DNA of 32,106 bases, taken from Fibrobacteria bacterium GUT77 (GTDB lineage: Bacteria > Fibrobacterota > Chitinivibrionia > Chitinivibrionales > Chitinispirillaceae). Location: positions 1 through 32,106 of the forward strand of contig LIUJ01000114.1 of the NCBI GenBank assembly GCA_001462255.1, in the 5' to 3' direction. The notes beneath the pieces are model-generated. The model made no database searches. It saw nothing but the letters and a program-made list of their open reading frames with translations, and had not been told where the DNA came from. The translations under genes were made by a program, and so were the position numbers. Of this stretch, positions 18,099 through 26,703 are shown piece by piece. Position 1 is the stretch's first letter. Each line of letters opens with the position of its first letter.

Positions 18099-21089
18099 AT
18101 GCTGTTGGACAATACAAAGGACGGCGCGGAGGACAAGACCGTAGCGGGATGGCTTTTGAGGTACGTTGAGGCCGGAGATATGGATATTCTGACCGGCTAC
18201 TTTACCGTCGGCGCCCTATCGTGGCTTAACGAGCGAATGCGCGGCAAGATTGAGCGGTTTCGCCTGATTTGGGGCGGGGTTGCCGGCGGTCCCACCGAAA
18301 AATTTGACCTTTTGACCCAAGAGATCGGGATAGACGGCGCCCTTACGCTGAAGAAAGCGGCGGAGAGCGCCGTTGATTTTTTAGAGCGGGACGAGGTAGA
18401 GCTTAAAATCGCCGAACCGGATTTATGCCAAGCAAAGCTTTTCTTGATGAACGCCGTTGACGACGGGCGCAAGTTCTTCGTTACGGGGAGTTCCAACCTA
18501 ACGGAGGCCGGACTTGGGGTGGGGCCGACCGGCGGCGCGGAGCTGAACGCCGCGGTTTTGGGCGGCGGCGAGTTTGCGGAGTTCGCGGCTTGGTTTGACG
18601 GTTTGTGGAACGGGACGCAAAAGGTCAGGGAAGCAAAACTGGAGTTTTTAGACGAGATCGCCAAAATATGCAAGGAGTACGCGCCGAGCGACGTGTACAT
18701 GATGATGGTATCCGAGCTGTTGCCCGAAGAGGTCTCGCGGGAAAAAATAGAACAACGACTGGGAAAGACCGAAGTTTACACTGCGTTGTTTGATTTTCAA
18801 AAAAAAGCGGTATTGAGCCTTGTAAAGATGCTGGAGAAGAAAAACGGCGCGATTTTGGCGGATGCCGTCGGTTTGGGCAAAACGTCCGTCGCGTTGGCCG
18901 TCATCAAGTATTACCGAATGCAAAATAGGGAAGTCGTGGTTCTCACCCCGGAGCGACGGAAGCGCGTATGGGAGCGGTACACGTGGCACAACGGCGCTCT
19001 CCCAAACGGCGACAATTTCGATTACGAAATAATATTTCACGCCGATTTGAACGAAGACGCCGTACGCGACAGGCTTGTATACCTAACGGACGAGAGACCT
19101 AAGCTCTTTGTCATAGACGAGAGCCACTGTTTGCGGAACGACAACGGCAGCCGGTATCGGTTTTTGTTGGAGAAGTTGTTGCGAAAAAACAGCGACGTAA
19201 AAACACTGATGTTGTCGGCCGCGCCGCTTAATAACTCATTTTGGGGATTGCGCAACCAATTTAAGCTGATAGGCGGTTTTGAAAACGCGGATCCCCTCTT
19301 CAGACAGGCGCAAGATAAGCTGAACGAGTGGGAAAAGGAGGAGCGTCCGACAATCGGTACGCTAATCGGGGCCTTGCGGGGAATCGACGGCGGGAATTTT
19401 CTGAATCTGACCGACTCCGTGATTTTAGCCAGGACGCGAACGATGATAGCGACTCCGAACATCACCTTTCCGACGCTTGAAAAATCCGTAAACATCATTG
19501 AACCCCCAAACTGCGTGGAGGGCGCGAAAACAATCGCCGATATAATGGATATGTTACCTACGCGTTTTTCCGCGTATATGCCGGCGGTCTACGCCGGTCT
19601 TACGAGCAAGCTGGTTGTTCCCGACGACAGCCGAATGGCGTTCCTTACCGTTAGAATGATGCACATCACGCTCGTAAAGCGTCTCGAAAGTTCATGGGTA
19701 TCTTTCAAAACAGCGCTTGAGAAGATAACGGAGCACCATCGGTCAGCGCTTAAGATGCTGGAGAAATCCGGCGAAATAGATTCTCCGGACGCGACCGAAC
19801 TTCTGCGGGACGAAGACTCTTCGGAGTTTGACGAGCTGACCGTCGGCAAAAAACAAAAAATATCCATAAAGGACATAAGTGACATAAACAAGTACGAAAA
19901 GGACCTATCGGAAGACGCGGAAAAATTGGATAATCTGTTGACGGAGTTGGAAAAATTTTCGTTGGCCAAAGATCTCAAAATCAAGTGGCTGATAAAAACC
20001 GTCGAAAAACACGTCCAAAACGACGACGGCGGCAAGAAAGTGCTGATATTCACGAGTTACATTGACACCGCCGAGTATTTGTTCAACTGCCTAAGAGTAT
20101 ATTTCAGCAATCGCGCTACAGTGGAATGCGTTACCGGCGACACAAAAAACATTGAGGATATTCTCGCGCGGTTTTCGCCCGTTTCCCAAAAAGCAAACGA
20201 CGACAGGCTCAAAAACCCGATCGACATATTGATCGCGACGGATGTTTTGGGGGAGGGTCAGAACCTTCAAGACTGCGACTGCGTTGTAAACTATGATATC
20301 CACTGGGACCCCATACGCGTCGTCCAACGCGTCGGGAGAATAAATCGCGTAGGCGGTAAAAATAAAACCGTCCAATGCGTGAATTTTTGGCCGAGCCAAA
20401 GCATAGACGAGTACATGAACCTTCGCGGGCATATAGATGAACGTTTGGCAACAATGAAGGTGGCCGACTCCGTCGTATCCAACGACACGTATGATATCGG
20501 AGAAACGAGCGGCGCTAACATTATTGAGCGGGCGCAAATAAAAAAGAATTTAATTATAATACGAAACAATATAGAAGACGTTGAACGGGAAACGCTTAGT
20601 TTGAACCATCTGTCTTTAGAGGTCTTTAGGCAGGATTTGACCGAAGAGTCGGTGGAACGATACAAGAGCCTGCCGCACGGCATTTTCAGCGGCTTCAAAG
20701 CGGAACGGCAAGGCCTAATAGCGCTACTGCGGCACAGAAAGAACCGCGAAAAAAAGATCGCCTTTATAAACGAACGCGGCGAGGAAATACTGTCGAGCCG
20801 GCAGGAGATACTGCAATTTTTGCACGACAACAAGAACAAACCTCGGTATGTTCCAACGTCGATAGAAGAATGCGACGGCGTCGAATCGGACAAATTTTCG
20901 CTGGCGCTTAGAACATGGCTTGAAACAAAAATCGGCGCGGAGATTAAAACGGTAATGGACGGACTGTTCGCCGGCGGTCAGGCCGCGCTTGACCTGTCGG
21001 CGAAGCAGCAAGCGCATTTGGAAGAAACGCTCGCGCCGAACAATTGGGATTTGATTTGCTGGGAGGTCGTGAGCAAAGAAAACCTATAA
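18099..21089 (+). CDS. SNF2/DEAD-like helicase with N-terminal phospholipase-D-like domain
   Basis: PLD-like 'CQAKLFL...KFFVTGSSNLTEAGL'; helicase Walker A 'LADAVGLGKTSVALAV', DESH box 'LFVIDESHCLRND', C-term 'VLGEGQNLQDCDCVVNYDIHWDPIRVVQRVGRINRVG'. ATG 18099 has SD GAGGAGG; the tracked TTG start at 17994 lies upstream of the terminator hairpin. Confidence 0.85.
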   Translation: MLLDNTKDGAEDKTVAGWLLRYVEAGDMDILTGYFTVGALSWLNERMRGKIERFRLIWGGVAGGPTEKFDLLTQEIGIDGALTLKKAAESAVDFLERDEVELKIAEPDLCQAKLFLMNAVDDGRKFFVTGSSNLTEAGLGVGPTGGAELNAAVLGGGEFAEFAAWFDGLWNGTQKVREAKLEFLDEIAKICKEYAPSDVYMMMVSELLPEEVSREKIEQRLGKTEVYTALFDFQKKAVLSLVKMLEKKNGAILADAVGLGKTSVALAVIKYYRMQNREVVVLTPERRKRVWERYTWHNGALPNGDNFDYEIIFHADLNEDAVRDRLVYLTDERPKLFVIDESHCLRNDNGSRYRFLLEKLLRKNSDVKTLMLSAAPLNNSFWGLRNQFKLIGGFENADPLFRQAQDKLNEWEKEERPTIGTLIGALRGIDGGNFLNLTDSVILARTRTMIATPNITFPTLEKSVNIIEPPNCVEGAKTIADIMDMLPTRFSAYMPAVYAGLTSKLVVPDDSRMAFLTVRMMHITLVKRLESSWVSFKTALEKITEHHRSALKMLEKSGEIDSPDATELLRDEDSSEFDELTVGKKQKISIKDISDINKYEKDLSEDAEKLDNLLTELEKFSLAKDLKIKWLIKTVEKHVQNDDGGKKVLIFTSYIDTAEYLFNCLRVYFSNRATVECVTGDTKNIEDILARFSPVSQKANDDRLKNPIDILIATDVLGEGQNLQDCDCVVNYDIHWDPIRVVQRVGRINRVGGKNKTVQCVNFWPSQSIDEYMNLRGHIDERLATMKVADSVVSNDTYDIGETSGANIIERAQIKKNLIIIRNNIEDVERETLSLNHLSLEVFRQDLTEESVERYKSLPHGIFSGFKAERQGLIALLRHRKNREKKIAFINERGEEILSSRQEILQFLHDNKNKPRYVPTSIEECDGVESDKFSLALRTWLETKIGAEIKTVMDGLFAGGQAALDLSAKQQAHLEETLAPNNWDLICWEVVSKENL

Positions 21090-21226
21090 TCTCGAAGACG
21101 ACGCGGGTTGAAAAAGCGTTCCCCATTCTCATTATCAGTGGGGCTGATGTCGGTAGTATTGGTCATTAGGGCGGTTAAAGCGATAAAATAACGTTCCACA
21201 TCCGAATCACCGGAGGCAATATCAAT

Positions 21227-22099
21227 ATGGGCATTACGCAATTCATAAAACTCGAAGGACTCGGCAACGACTTCGTAATGTTGGACTGCGCCGACACCGC
21301 GCAATCCGACGCCGTCGCTTCTCGCGCCGCCGCGTTGTGCGACAGGCGGCGCGGGGTCGGGGCGGACGGGGTTATATGCGTGCTTCCGGCGACGACCGGC
21401 GGTCGCGGCACCAAGGCGGATTATCGTATGCGGATTTTCAACGCCGACGGCAGCGAGGCGGAGATGTGCGGCAACGGCGTACGATGCTTCGGGGAGTATT
21501 TGCGCCAAACCGGCCGCCCCGCGGAGCGCTTTGTCATTGAGACGCTCGCCGGGCCGATAGAGGTTGAGTACTTGGGCGGCGGACAGCACGGCGGCGGGAA
21601 TTACCGCGTGAACATGGGCGCTCCGCGCCTTCTGCCGGACGATATTCCGGTCGTCCCGGCGGAGATTACGGACAAAGACTTCATCATGCGGGAGGTCGTG
21701 GCTCTCGACAAAACCTTTTTAGTCACGGCGGTGTCTATGGGCAACCCGCACGCGGTAGTGTACGCGGAAGAGCTGAGCGACGAATTGGTGCTGGAAGCGG
21801 GCCCGGCGATCCAGCGACACCCGTTCTTTCCCAAGGGCGTGAACGTGGAGTTCGTGCATATCATATCGGCGGACGAGGTGCGCATGAGGGTCTACGAACG
21901 CGGTTGCGGGGAGACCCAAGCCTGCGGGACGGGGGCGTGCGCCGCCGTGGTCGCAGGGGTGGTTAGCGGGCTGGGCGGAAACGACGTGACGGTGCGCCTG
22001 TTGGGTGGCGATTTGCGGATATCGTGGAACGGAGATAGGGAACATCCGGTGTTTATGACCGGGCCGGCCAAAGCGGTATTCCGCGGAGAGTTAATGTAG
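21227..22099 (+). CDS. dapF: Diaminopimelate epimerase
   Basis: 'KLEGLGNDFVMLD', 'RIFNADGSEAEMCGNGVRCFGEYL', 'SMGNPHAVV', 'ERGCGETQACGTGACAA' - both catalytic Cys contexts. Confidence 0.96.
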   Translation: MGITQFIKLEGLGNDFVMLDCADTAQSDAVASRAAALCDRRRGVGADGVICVLPATTGGRGTKADYRMRIFNADGSEAEMCGNGVRCFGEYLRQTGRPAERFVIETLAGPIEVEYLGGGQHGGGNYRVNMGAPRLLPDDIPVVPAEITDKDFIMREVVALDKTFLVTAVSMGNPHAVVYAEELSDELVLEAGPAIQRHPFFPKGVNVEFVHIISADEVRMRVYERGCGETQACGTGACAAVVAGVVSGLGGNDVTVRLLGGDLRISWNGDREHPVFMTGPAKAVFRGELM

Positions 22100-22218
22100 A
22101 AATGTCTTAACATCCCCTACGTATGACCTTGGATTCCGCCGATAAATTGCCCGTAGAGGTCTCTTAATTTATGAAAATTTTTATTGACAACGTGTGTAAA
22201 ATATGGCACAATATACAC

Positions 22219-22254
22219 TGTAGTGCACAAAAAAGACCTTTTTTATGCACTACA
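22219..22254. promoter_or_regulatory. 36-bp inverted repeat (operator or hairpin) directly upstream of the AAA ATPase
   Basis: TGTAGTGCA-C-AAAAAAG-AC-CTTTTTT-A-TGCACTACA: 17-bp arms, one mismatch, 2-nt centre; TTGACA at 22184-22189 upstream; ends 11 bp before ATG 22266. Confidence 0.6.
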
Positions 22255-22265
22255 AGGACACTATT

Positions 22266-23528
22266 ATGATAAAAACAGTAATTCTGCAGCAAAAAGAGGA
22301 GCGGGACGCGCTTTTGCGGCGCGAGTACGCAAAGCGCGTTTTCGCGGGTGCACAGAGTGACCTCCTTGCGACGGGCGTAATCAAACTGATTACCGGACCT
22401 AGGCGCGCCGGAAAGTCGGTCTTTTCGCTACAACTGTTGAAATCCAAAAACTTCGCCTACTTGAACTTCGACGACGCTCTGCTTTTACGCCGCTTTGATG
22501 AAGACATCGTCATGCAGTCGCTCTTGGAGATCTATCCCGGATTTGAATATTTGTTTTTAGACGAGATTCAAAATCTGCCCGAATGGGATCTTTGGGTAGC
22601 GAAATTGTATCGTCGGGGAATTAATCTCGTAATAACGGGGTCTAACTCGAAACTTCTATCCAATGAAATGGCAAGCGCGCTTACCGGACGGTTTATTCAA
22701 ATAAATATATTACCGTTCAGTTACGCGGAAACGCTCGCGTTCAACAACATCCCCGTTCGTTACGAAACGCCTGCGGAAAAAGCGCTTATTTTACGGCAAT
22801 TAACCGAAATCTTGGAATACGGTTCCTTTCCAGAAATCATAAAATCGCGCGATCTTACGCGCAATTACTTGTCCGCCTTGTGGGATTCCATCTTGCTGAA
22901 AGATATAGCCAGACGTTTCAATGTACGCAACGGCAACGAGTTGTACAATTTGGCGACGTACTTATTGACTAACTACTGCAATCCGTTTTCCGTCAATCAG
23001 TTGGTGAAAAACCTGAATATCGGCAGCGCGCACACCGCTCAAAAATTTTGCGGGTATCTAACGCAACCATACCTGTTTTTCTACCTGCGACGCTACAACA
23101 ATAAACTGAAACTCATGAACAAAGTATCGCAAAAAGCGTATATAGTTGATAACGGATTTATAGCGGCGCAATCGTTTGAGTTATCGGAAAACAGCGGAAG
23201 GCTATTGGAAAATTTGGTGTTTATAGAACTGTTGCGACGCGGATACAACACGCAACAAACGTTGTTTTACTACCGTACGCGTAACGATAAAGAAATAGAT
23301 TTTGTTTGCCGCGACAAACATAAAATCGAAACGTTGATACAAGTGTCATATAATATACAGAATTCGAAAACCTACCGGCGTGAAATCGCCGCGCTCATCG
23401 AAGCGAACGAAGAACTGGGTTGCGGCAATCTTTTGCTACTTACCTGGGACGACGAAAAAACGGAAATGATAGACGGGGTATCCATAAACGTAAAACCGGT
23501 GTGGAAGTGGTTGCTTGGGGTCGGATAG
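22266..23528 (+). CDS. ATP-binding protein, AAA_14 + DUF4143 family
   Basis: Walker A 'LITGPRRAGKSVFSLQLL', 'YLFLDEIQNLPEWDLWVAKLYRRGINLVITGSNSKLLSNEMASALTGRFIQINILPFSYAE', C-term 'LLRRGYNTQQTLFYYRTRNDKEIDFVCRD'. Confidence 0.93.
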   Translation: MIKTVILQQKEERDALLRREYAKRVFAGAQSDLLATGVIKLITGPRRAGKSVFSLQLLKSKNFAYLNFDDALLLRRFDEDIVMQSLLEIYPGFEYLFLDEIQNLPEWDLWVAKLYRRGINLVITGSNSKLLSNEMASALTGRFIQINILPFSYAETLAFNNIPVRYETPAEKALILRQLTEILEYGSFPEIIKSRDLTRNYLSALWDSILLKDIARRFNVRNGNELYNLATYLLTNYCNPFSVNQLVKNLNIGSAHTAQKFCGYLTQPYLFFYLRRYNNKLKLMNKVSQKAYIVDNGFIAAQSFELSENSGRLLENLVFIELLRRGYNTQQTLFYYRTRNDKEIDFVCRDKHKIETLIQVSYNIQNSKTYRREIAALIEANEELGCGNLLLLTWDDEKTEMIDGVSINVKPVWKWLLGVG

Positions 23529-23538
23529 GGAAAGGGAA

Positions 23539-23560
23539 GGACGCCCGAGTGAGGGCGTCC
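23539..23560. terminator. Perfect stem-loop between convergent genes
   Basis: GGACGCCC-GAGTGA-GGGCGTCC, 11 bp past the + strand stop; weak T-tract so possibly a bidirectional hairpin. Confidence 0.4.
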
Positions 23561-23640
23561 TTGAGGGACGGAGGGGGGAGTTAGTCGGCGACGCTATTCG
23601 CAATGGAATTGAACGATAGCGGTATCGGTTCTGTTGCGCG

Positions 23641-24330
23641 TCAGTTTTGGACACAGCGCACCGACATTCCGCCGCCCTTGCCGCCGTAACTCTCGCCTAC
23701 GTCGTTGTCGCCGTGGCTCATGGTACGGATGTACGCGTTGCCGTCGCCGCCGTATTCCGTAGATGTCCACCAAAAGCCGATGCTGCCGGCATAACTGAAA
23801 TCACCGGCTGAGTAGTGGCGGCTACCGCCTGGAAGAGCGGAAAATCCGCGGCTGTCGGTGCCGTTGCCGTCTTCGTCCCATCCCGATGCCGCCTTCAACC
23901 TCTTGCCCGCAACCTCTTCGCCGCCGGCCGCTTCCGACAACGCCGCCCATTCCAAACGCGTAGGCAAATGCCAACCTGCCGGACAGACTGTCGTCGCCGC
24001 CTCCCAAGCGTACAACCTACCGTATTTGCCGCAGTTGGCGCTGTCGTCGCCGTAGCACCAAGATCCATTGGATCGATAGCGCAGATTCTCCGCCAACCAC
24101 GTCTGCCCGCCGATCTTCGCGGTTTTGTAGACCTCGGCGTCGCGGTCGTCGGTGAACACGCTCGTTTCGGGCGGCGGTTCGGGGGGTTCGGGCGTTCGGA
24201 ACATTTCTGATAGTTGTTCCTGCTCCTGCGCCGGTTTCTTCGAACATCCCGACAAACCGTACGCCGTAAGCGTCGCAAACAAAGCCGCGGTGAGCAACGG
24301 CGCTCGCCATATCACGATAAATTTACTCAT
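23641..24330 (-). CDS. FISUMP-domain lipoprotein
   Basis: MSKFIVIWRAPLLTAALFATLTAYGLSGC lipobox; 'VYKTAKIGGQTWLAENLRYRSNGSWCYGDDSANCGKYGRLYAWEAATTVCPAGWHLPTRLEW...SVRCVQN' FISUMP. Confidence 0.88.
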   Translation of the reverse strand: MSKFIVIWRAPLLTAALFATLTAYGLSGCSKKPAQEQEQLSEMFRTPEPPEPPPETSVFTDDRDAEVYKTAKIGGQTWLAENLRYRSNGSWCYGDDSANCGKYGRLYAWEAATTVCPAGWHLPTRLEWAALSEAAGGEEVAGKRLKAASGWDEDGNGTDSRGFSALPGGSRHYSAGDFSYAGSIGFWWTSTEYGGDGNAYIRTMSHGDNDVGESYGGKGGGMSVRCVQN

Positions 24331-24501
24331 AAACGCCCCCGTCGTTAAATTGTCCGCCGCAACCGCTCGCATACTAAAAATATAGTAAACTTTGTCGCGG
24401 ACAGTATTGTTTTTTTAGAGAATATGCGCGTTTGTGCCCGTGAATCCTAACTTTTTTGAAAAATTCCCACAACCGTACAATCTATAATTTATATTATAAT
24501 A

Positions 24502-25089
24502 ATGGCTAACATATCGTACATAACGGCGTTATCGGCGTGCGCGGCGCTCCTCCTATCCGTCGGTTGCGCCCCCCAAAAGGCTCCGTTGCCGGTCGGCGAG
24601 AAGGTCATTACCGCTCCTCACCAAGAATTGACCGACGCCTCCCTGTACTTCTACCAAGGCGATGTCAAGCGATGGTGGTTGGACACCGACTACATGAGCC
24701 GTCCGCTGGCCGATACCGGCGATATTACCGTGGCCCCGGTACGCATTATCGTATACGATTCGCTGGGCAAGCCGTCTACCCGCATTGCCTCCGACTCCGG
24801 TTCGAGCGATTCCAAGATGGCGGTGTTCGATCTTTGGGGCAAAGTTAATATAAAGAACGAAGAGGGGATGATTGTAACCGGCGAGCGGCTCCGCTGGTAC
24901 AAGGACGCGCGGTTGGTCACCTCCGATACGTTCGTGCAGGTGGAAACCAAGAAGGGCGATATTTTGCGCGGTAAAGGGTTGGAGGCGCGGGACAATTTTT
25001 CGCGTTTTTCCTTCAACGCGGAGGTGCAGGGGGTTTTCCCCGACTTCAAACGCAGGATGGAGGAGGGCGATGAGGATTTTCTCCGATAA
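24502..25089 (+). CDS. LptC-like LPS-export periplasmic/lipoprotein component
   Basis: Lipobox LLSVGC; 'GDITVAPVRIIVYDSLGKPSTRIASDSGSSDSKMAVFDLWGKVNIKNEEGMIVTGERLRWYKDARLVTSDTFVQV' is typical of LptC. Confidence 0.75.
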   Translation: MANISYITALSACAALLLSVGCAPQKAPLPVGEKVITAPHQELTDASLYFYQGDVKRWWLDTDYMSRPLADTGDITVAPVRIIVYDSLGKPSTRIASDSGSSDSKMAVFDLWGKVNIKNEEGMIVTGERLRWYKDARLVTSDTFVQVETKKGDILRGKGLEARDNFSRFSFNAEVQGVFPDFKRRMEEGDEDFLR

Positions 25090-26614
25090 GCGCTCGTTCC
25101 AACGCGCTCTTCTTTCGATTGCCGCGTTGTCGCTCTGTTTTGCCGTGAGGCTTTGGGCGGCTCCGGCCCCTGTCGGCGCGCTTGTCTTGGAGCGGGCAAA
25201 CAGTAACGAGAATATTTACGACGACGCGACCGGCGACTTCATCAGTTACTTGCGCGGCGACGTTTTATTCCGCTACGACGACGTCAGCATATCGGCCGAT
25301 TCGGCGCTTTGGCGTAAGAACGACGGGATCATAGACTTCACGTCGAACATTACCGTAGAGCACAAGGGGCAGCTTATGACCTGCCAGCGGTTGTACTTCG
25401 CGAAGGGCAACAAGCTCCTCACCGCGAGCGGCGGCGTGCTGTATCAAGACTCCGCGAGAATAACGCGCATTTTAGGCAACACTGCGGATTACATGACCGA
25501 CAAAAAGGAGTGCACGTTGCGCGGCGATCCGCTGCTTACGCGGGTAGACAGCGCGTCGACCGATACGCTCTTCATCCGCGGGCGGACGATGATCTATAAC
25601 GACTCCACAAAAATCGCGAATATCCACGAGAACGTGCGCATAGATCGCGGCGAACTCTCCGCCAAGAGCAGGCGCGGCGAGTATTTCGTAAAGAAAAACA
25701 TCGCCAAACTGCGGGTGAACCCGGTGATAAACTACGAAAAACATCGCGTGGTAGGCGACTCCGTAGACCTTTTCTTCGGCAAAGAGACCTTCGAGGGCGC
25801 CGGCATAATCGGCAATGCCCACGGGCGCTACACGGAGGCCTCCGACACTACCAAAGACACAACGATAGCGGACATTTGGAGCGATAGCATGAGTTTGTCC
25901 ATGTACGACTCGAAGAAGGTAAACTCCATGAAAGCGTTCGGCAACGCTGTAGGTAAATACGTCGAAACGTCCGCGTCGTCGGGCGCGACGACGGCGACCG
26001 ACATCGCGAGCGACAGCTTGCACATGTTCATGTTCGAGACGGGAAAGATCCGCGAAATGAAGGCCTTCGGCAACGCCAAGGGCCGCTATAGGGAGTCCGC
26101 CGATACGGCGAAAAGCGTTATGTCCTCGGACATCACGAGTGACAGCTTGCGGGTCTCCATGTTCGAGACGGGTAAGATAAGCTCGATGACAGCGTTAGGC
26201 AAGGCGCACGGGCGGAACTCGGAGTGGAACGCGACCGGCGCGAAGGACTCGCTTATCACCCATATTTGGAGCGACAGTTTACGCGTGCGAATGTCGGATG
26301 CCGGAAAGATGCAATCCATGCGCGCATTCGGAAATGTGGTGAGCCGAAATTTTACGGTAGGCGACTCGGCGCGGACAAACGAGGTGTCGGGGCGTACGTT
26401 GCTTCTGACCTTCGGTGAGGGCGGGAAGGCGGAGAGGGCGATAGTGATGGGCGACGCCAAGAGCACGTACTTCATAGACGAGGCCGACGGCGGCGGTTGC
26501 AACACCGCGGGCGGGGAGCGGATAGTCGTCACGTTCGACAAAGGCAAGGCGCGGAGGCTTATGGTTTGGGGAGAAGCCGACGGCAAAGGGGCCGGCGGGG
26601 TATATTCTCCGTAA
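25070..26614 (+). CDS. LptA/OstA-like protein with C-terminal tandem repeats
   Basis: Signal peptide; 'YLRGDVLFRYDDVSISADSALWRKNDGIIDFTSNITVEHKGQLMTCQRLYFAKGNKLLTASGGVLYQD' OstA motif; 20-bp overlap with LptC-like gene, SD GGAGGAGGG. Confidence 0.8.
   Translation: MRIFSDKRSFQRALLSIAALSLCFAVRLWAAPAPVGALVLERANSNENIYDDATGDFISYLRGDVLFRYDDVSISADSALWRKNDGIIDFTSNITVEHKGQLMTCQRLYFAKGNKLLTASGGVLYQDSARITRILGNTADYMTDKKECTLRGDPLLTRVDSASTDTLFIRGRTMIYNDSTKIANIHENVRIDRGELSAKSRRGEYFVKKNIAKLRVNPVINYEKHRVVGDSVDLFFGKETFEGAGIIGNAHGRYTEASDTTKDTTIADIWSDSMSLSMYDSKKVNSMKAFGNAVGKYVETSASSGATTATDIASDSLHMFMFETGKIREMKAFGNAKGRYRESADTAKSVMSSDITSDSLRVSMFETGKISSMTALGKAHGRNSEWNATGAKDSLITHIWSDSLRVRMSDAGKMQSMRAFGNVVSRNFTVGDSARTNEVSGRTLLLTFGEGGKAERAIVMGDAKSTYFIDEADGGGCNTAGGERIVVTFDKGKARRLMVWGEADGKGAGGVYSP
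25811..26570 (+). repeat. Six consecutive ~43/43/43/44/40/40-aa repeats in the OstA-like protein
   Basis: Repeats begin G-N-A-x-G-R-Y and contain D-I-x-S-D-S-L...G-K-[IM]-x-x-M-[KRT]-A-[FL]. Confidence 0.85.
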
Positions 26615-26703
26615 AAAATCCGCAATGTTACCAAAACCGTGTATTATATTATACGATAATGACGGTACACAACCATATAGCCATATTGCGGAGGAGAAAA
26701 AAC

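Noticed and set aside
21115-21155. CCCCA...TGGGG hairpin after the PLD-SNF2 gene as terminator
   Set aside because: Only a 5-bp stem with large loop and no T-tract; insufficient support
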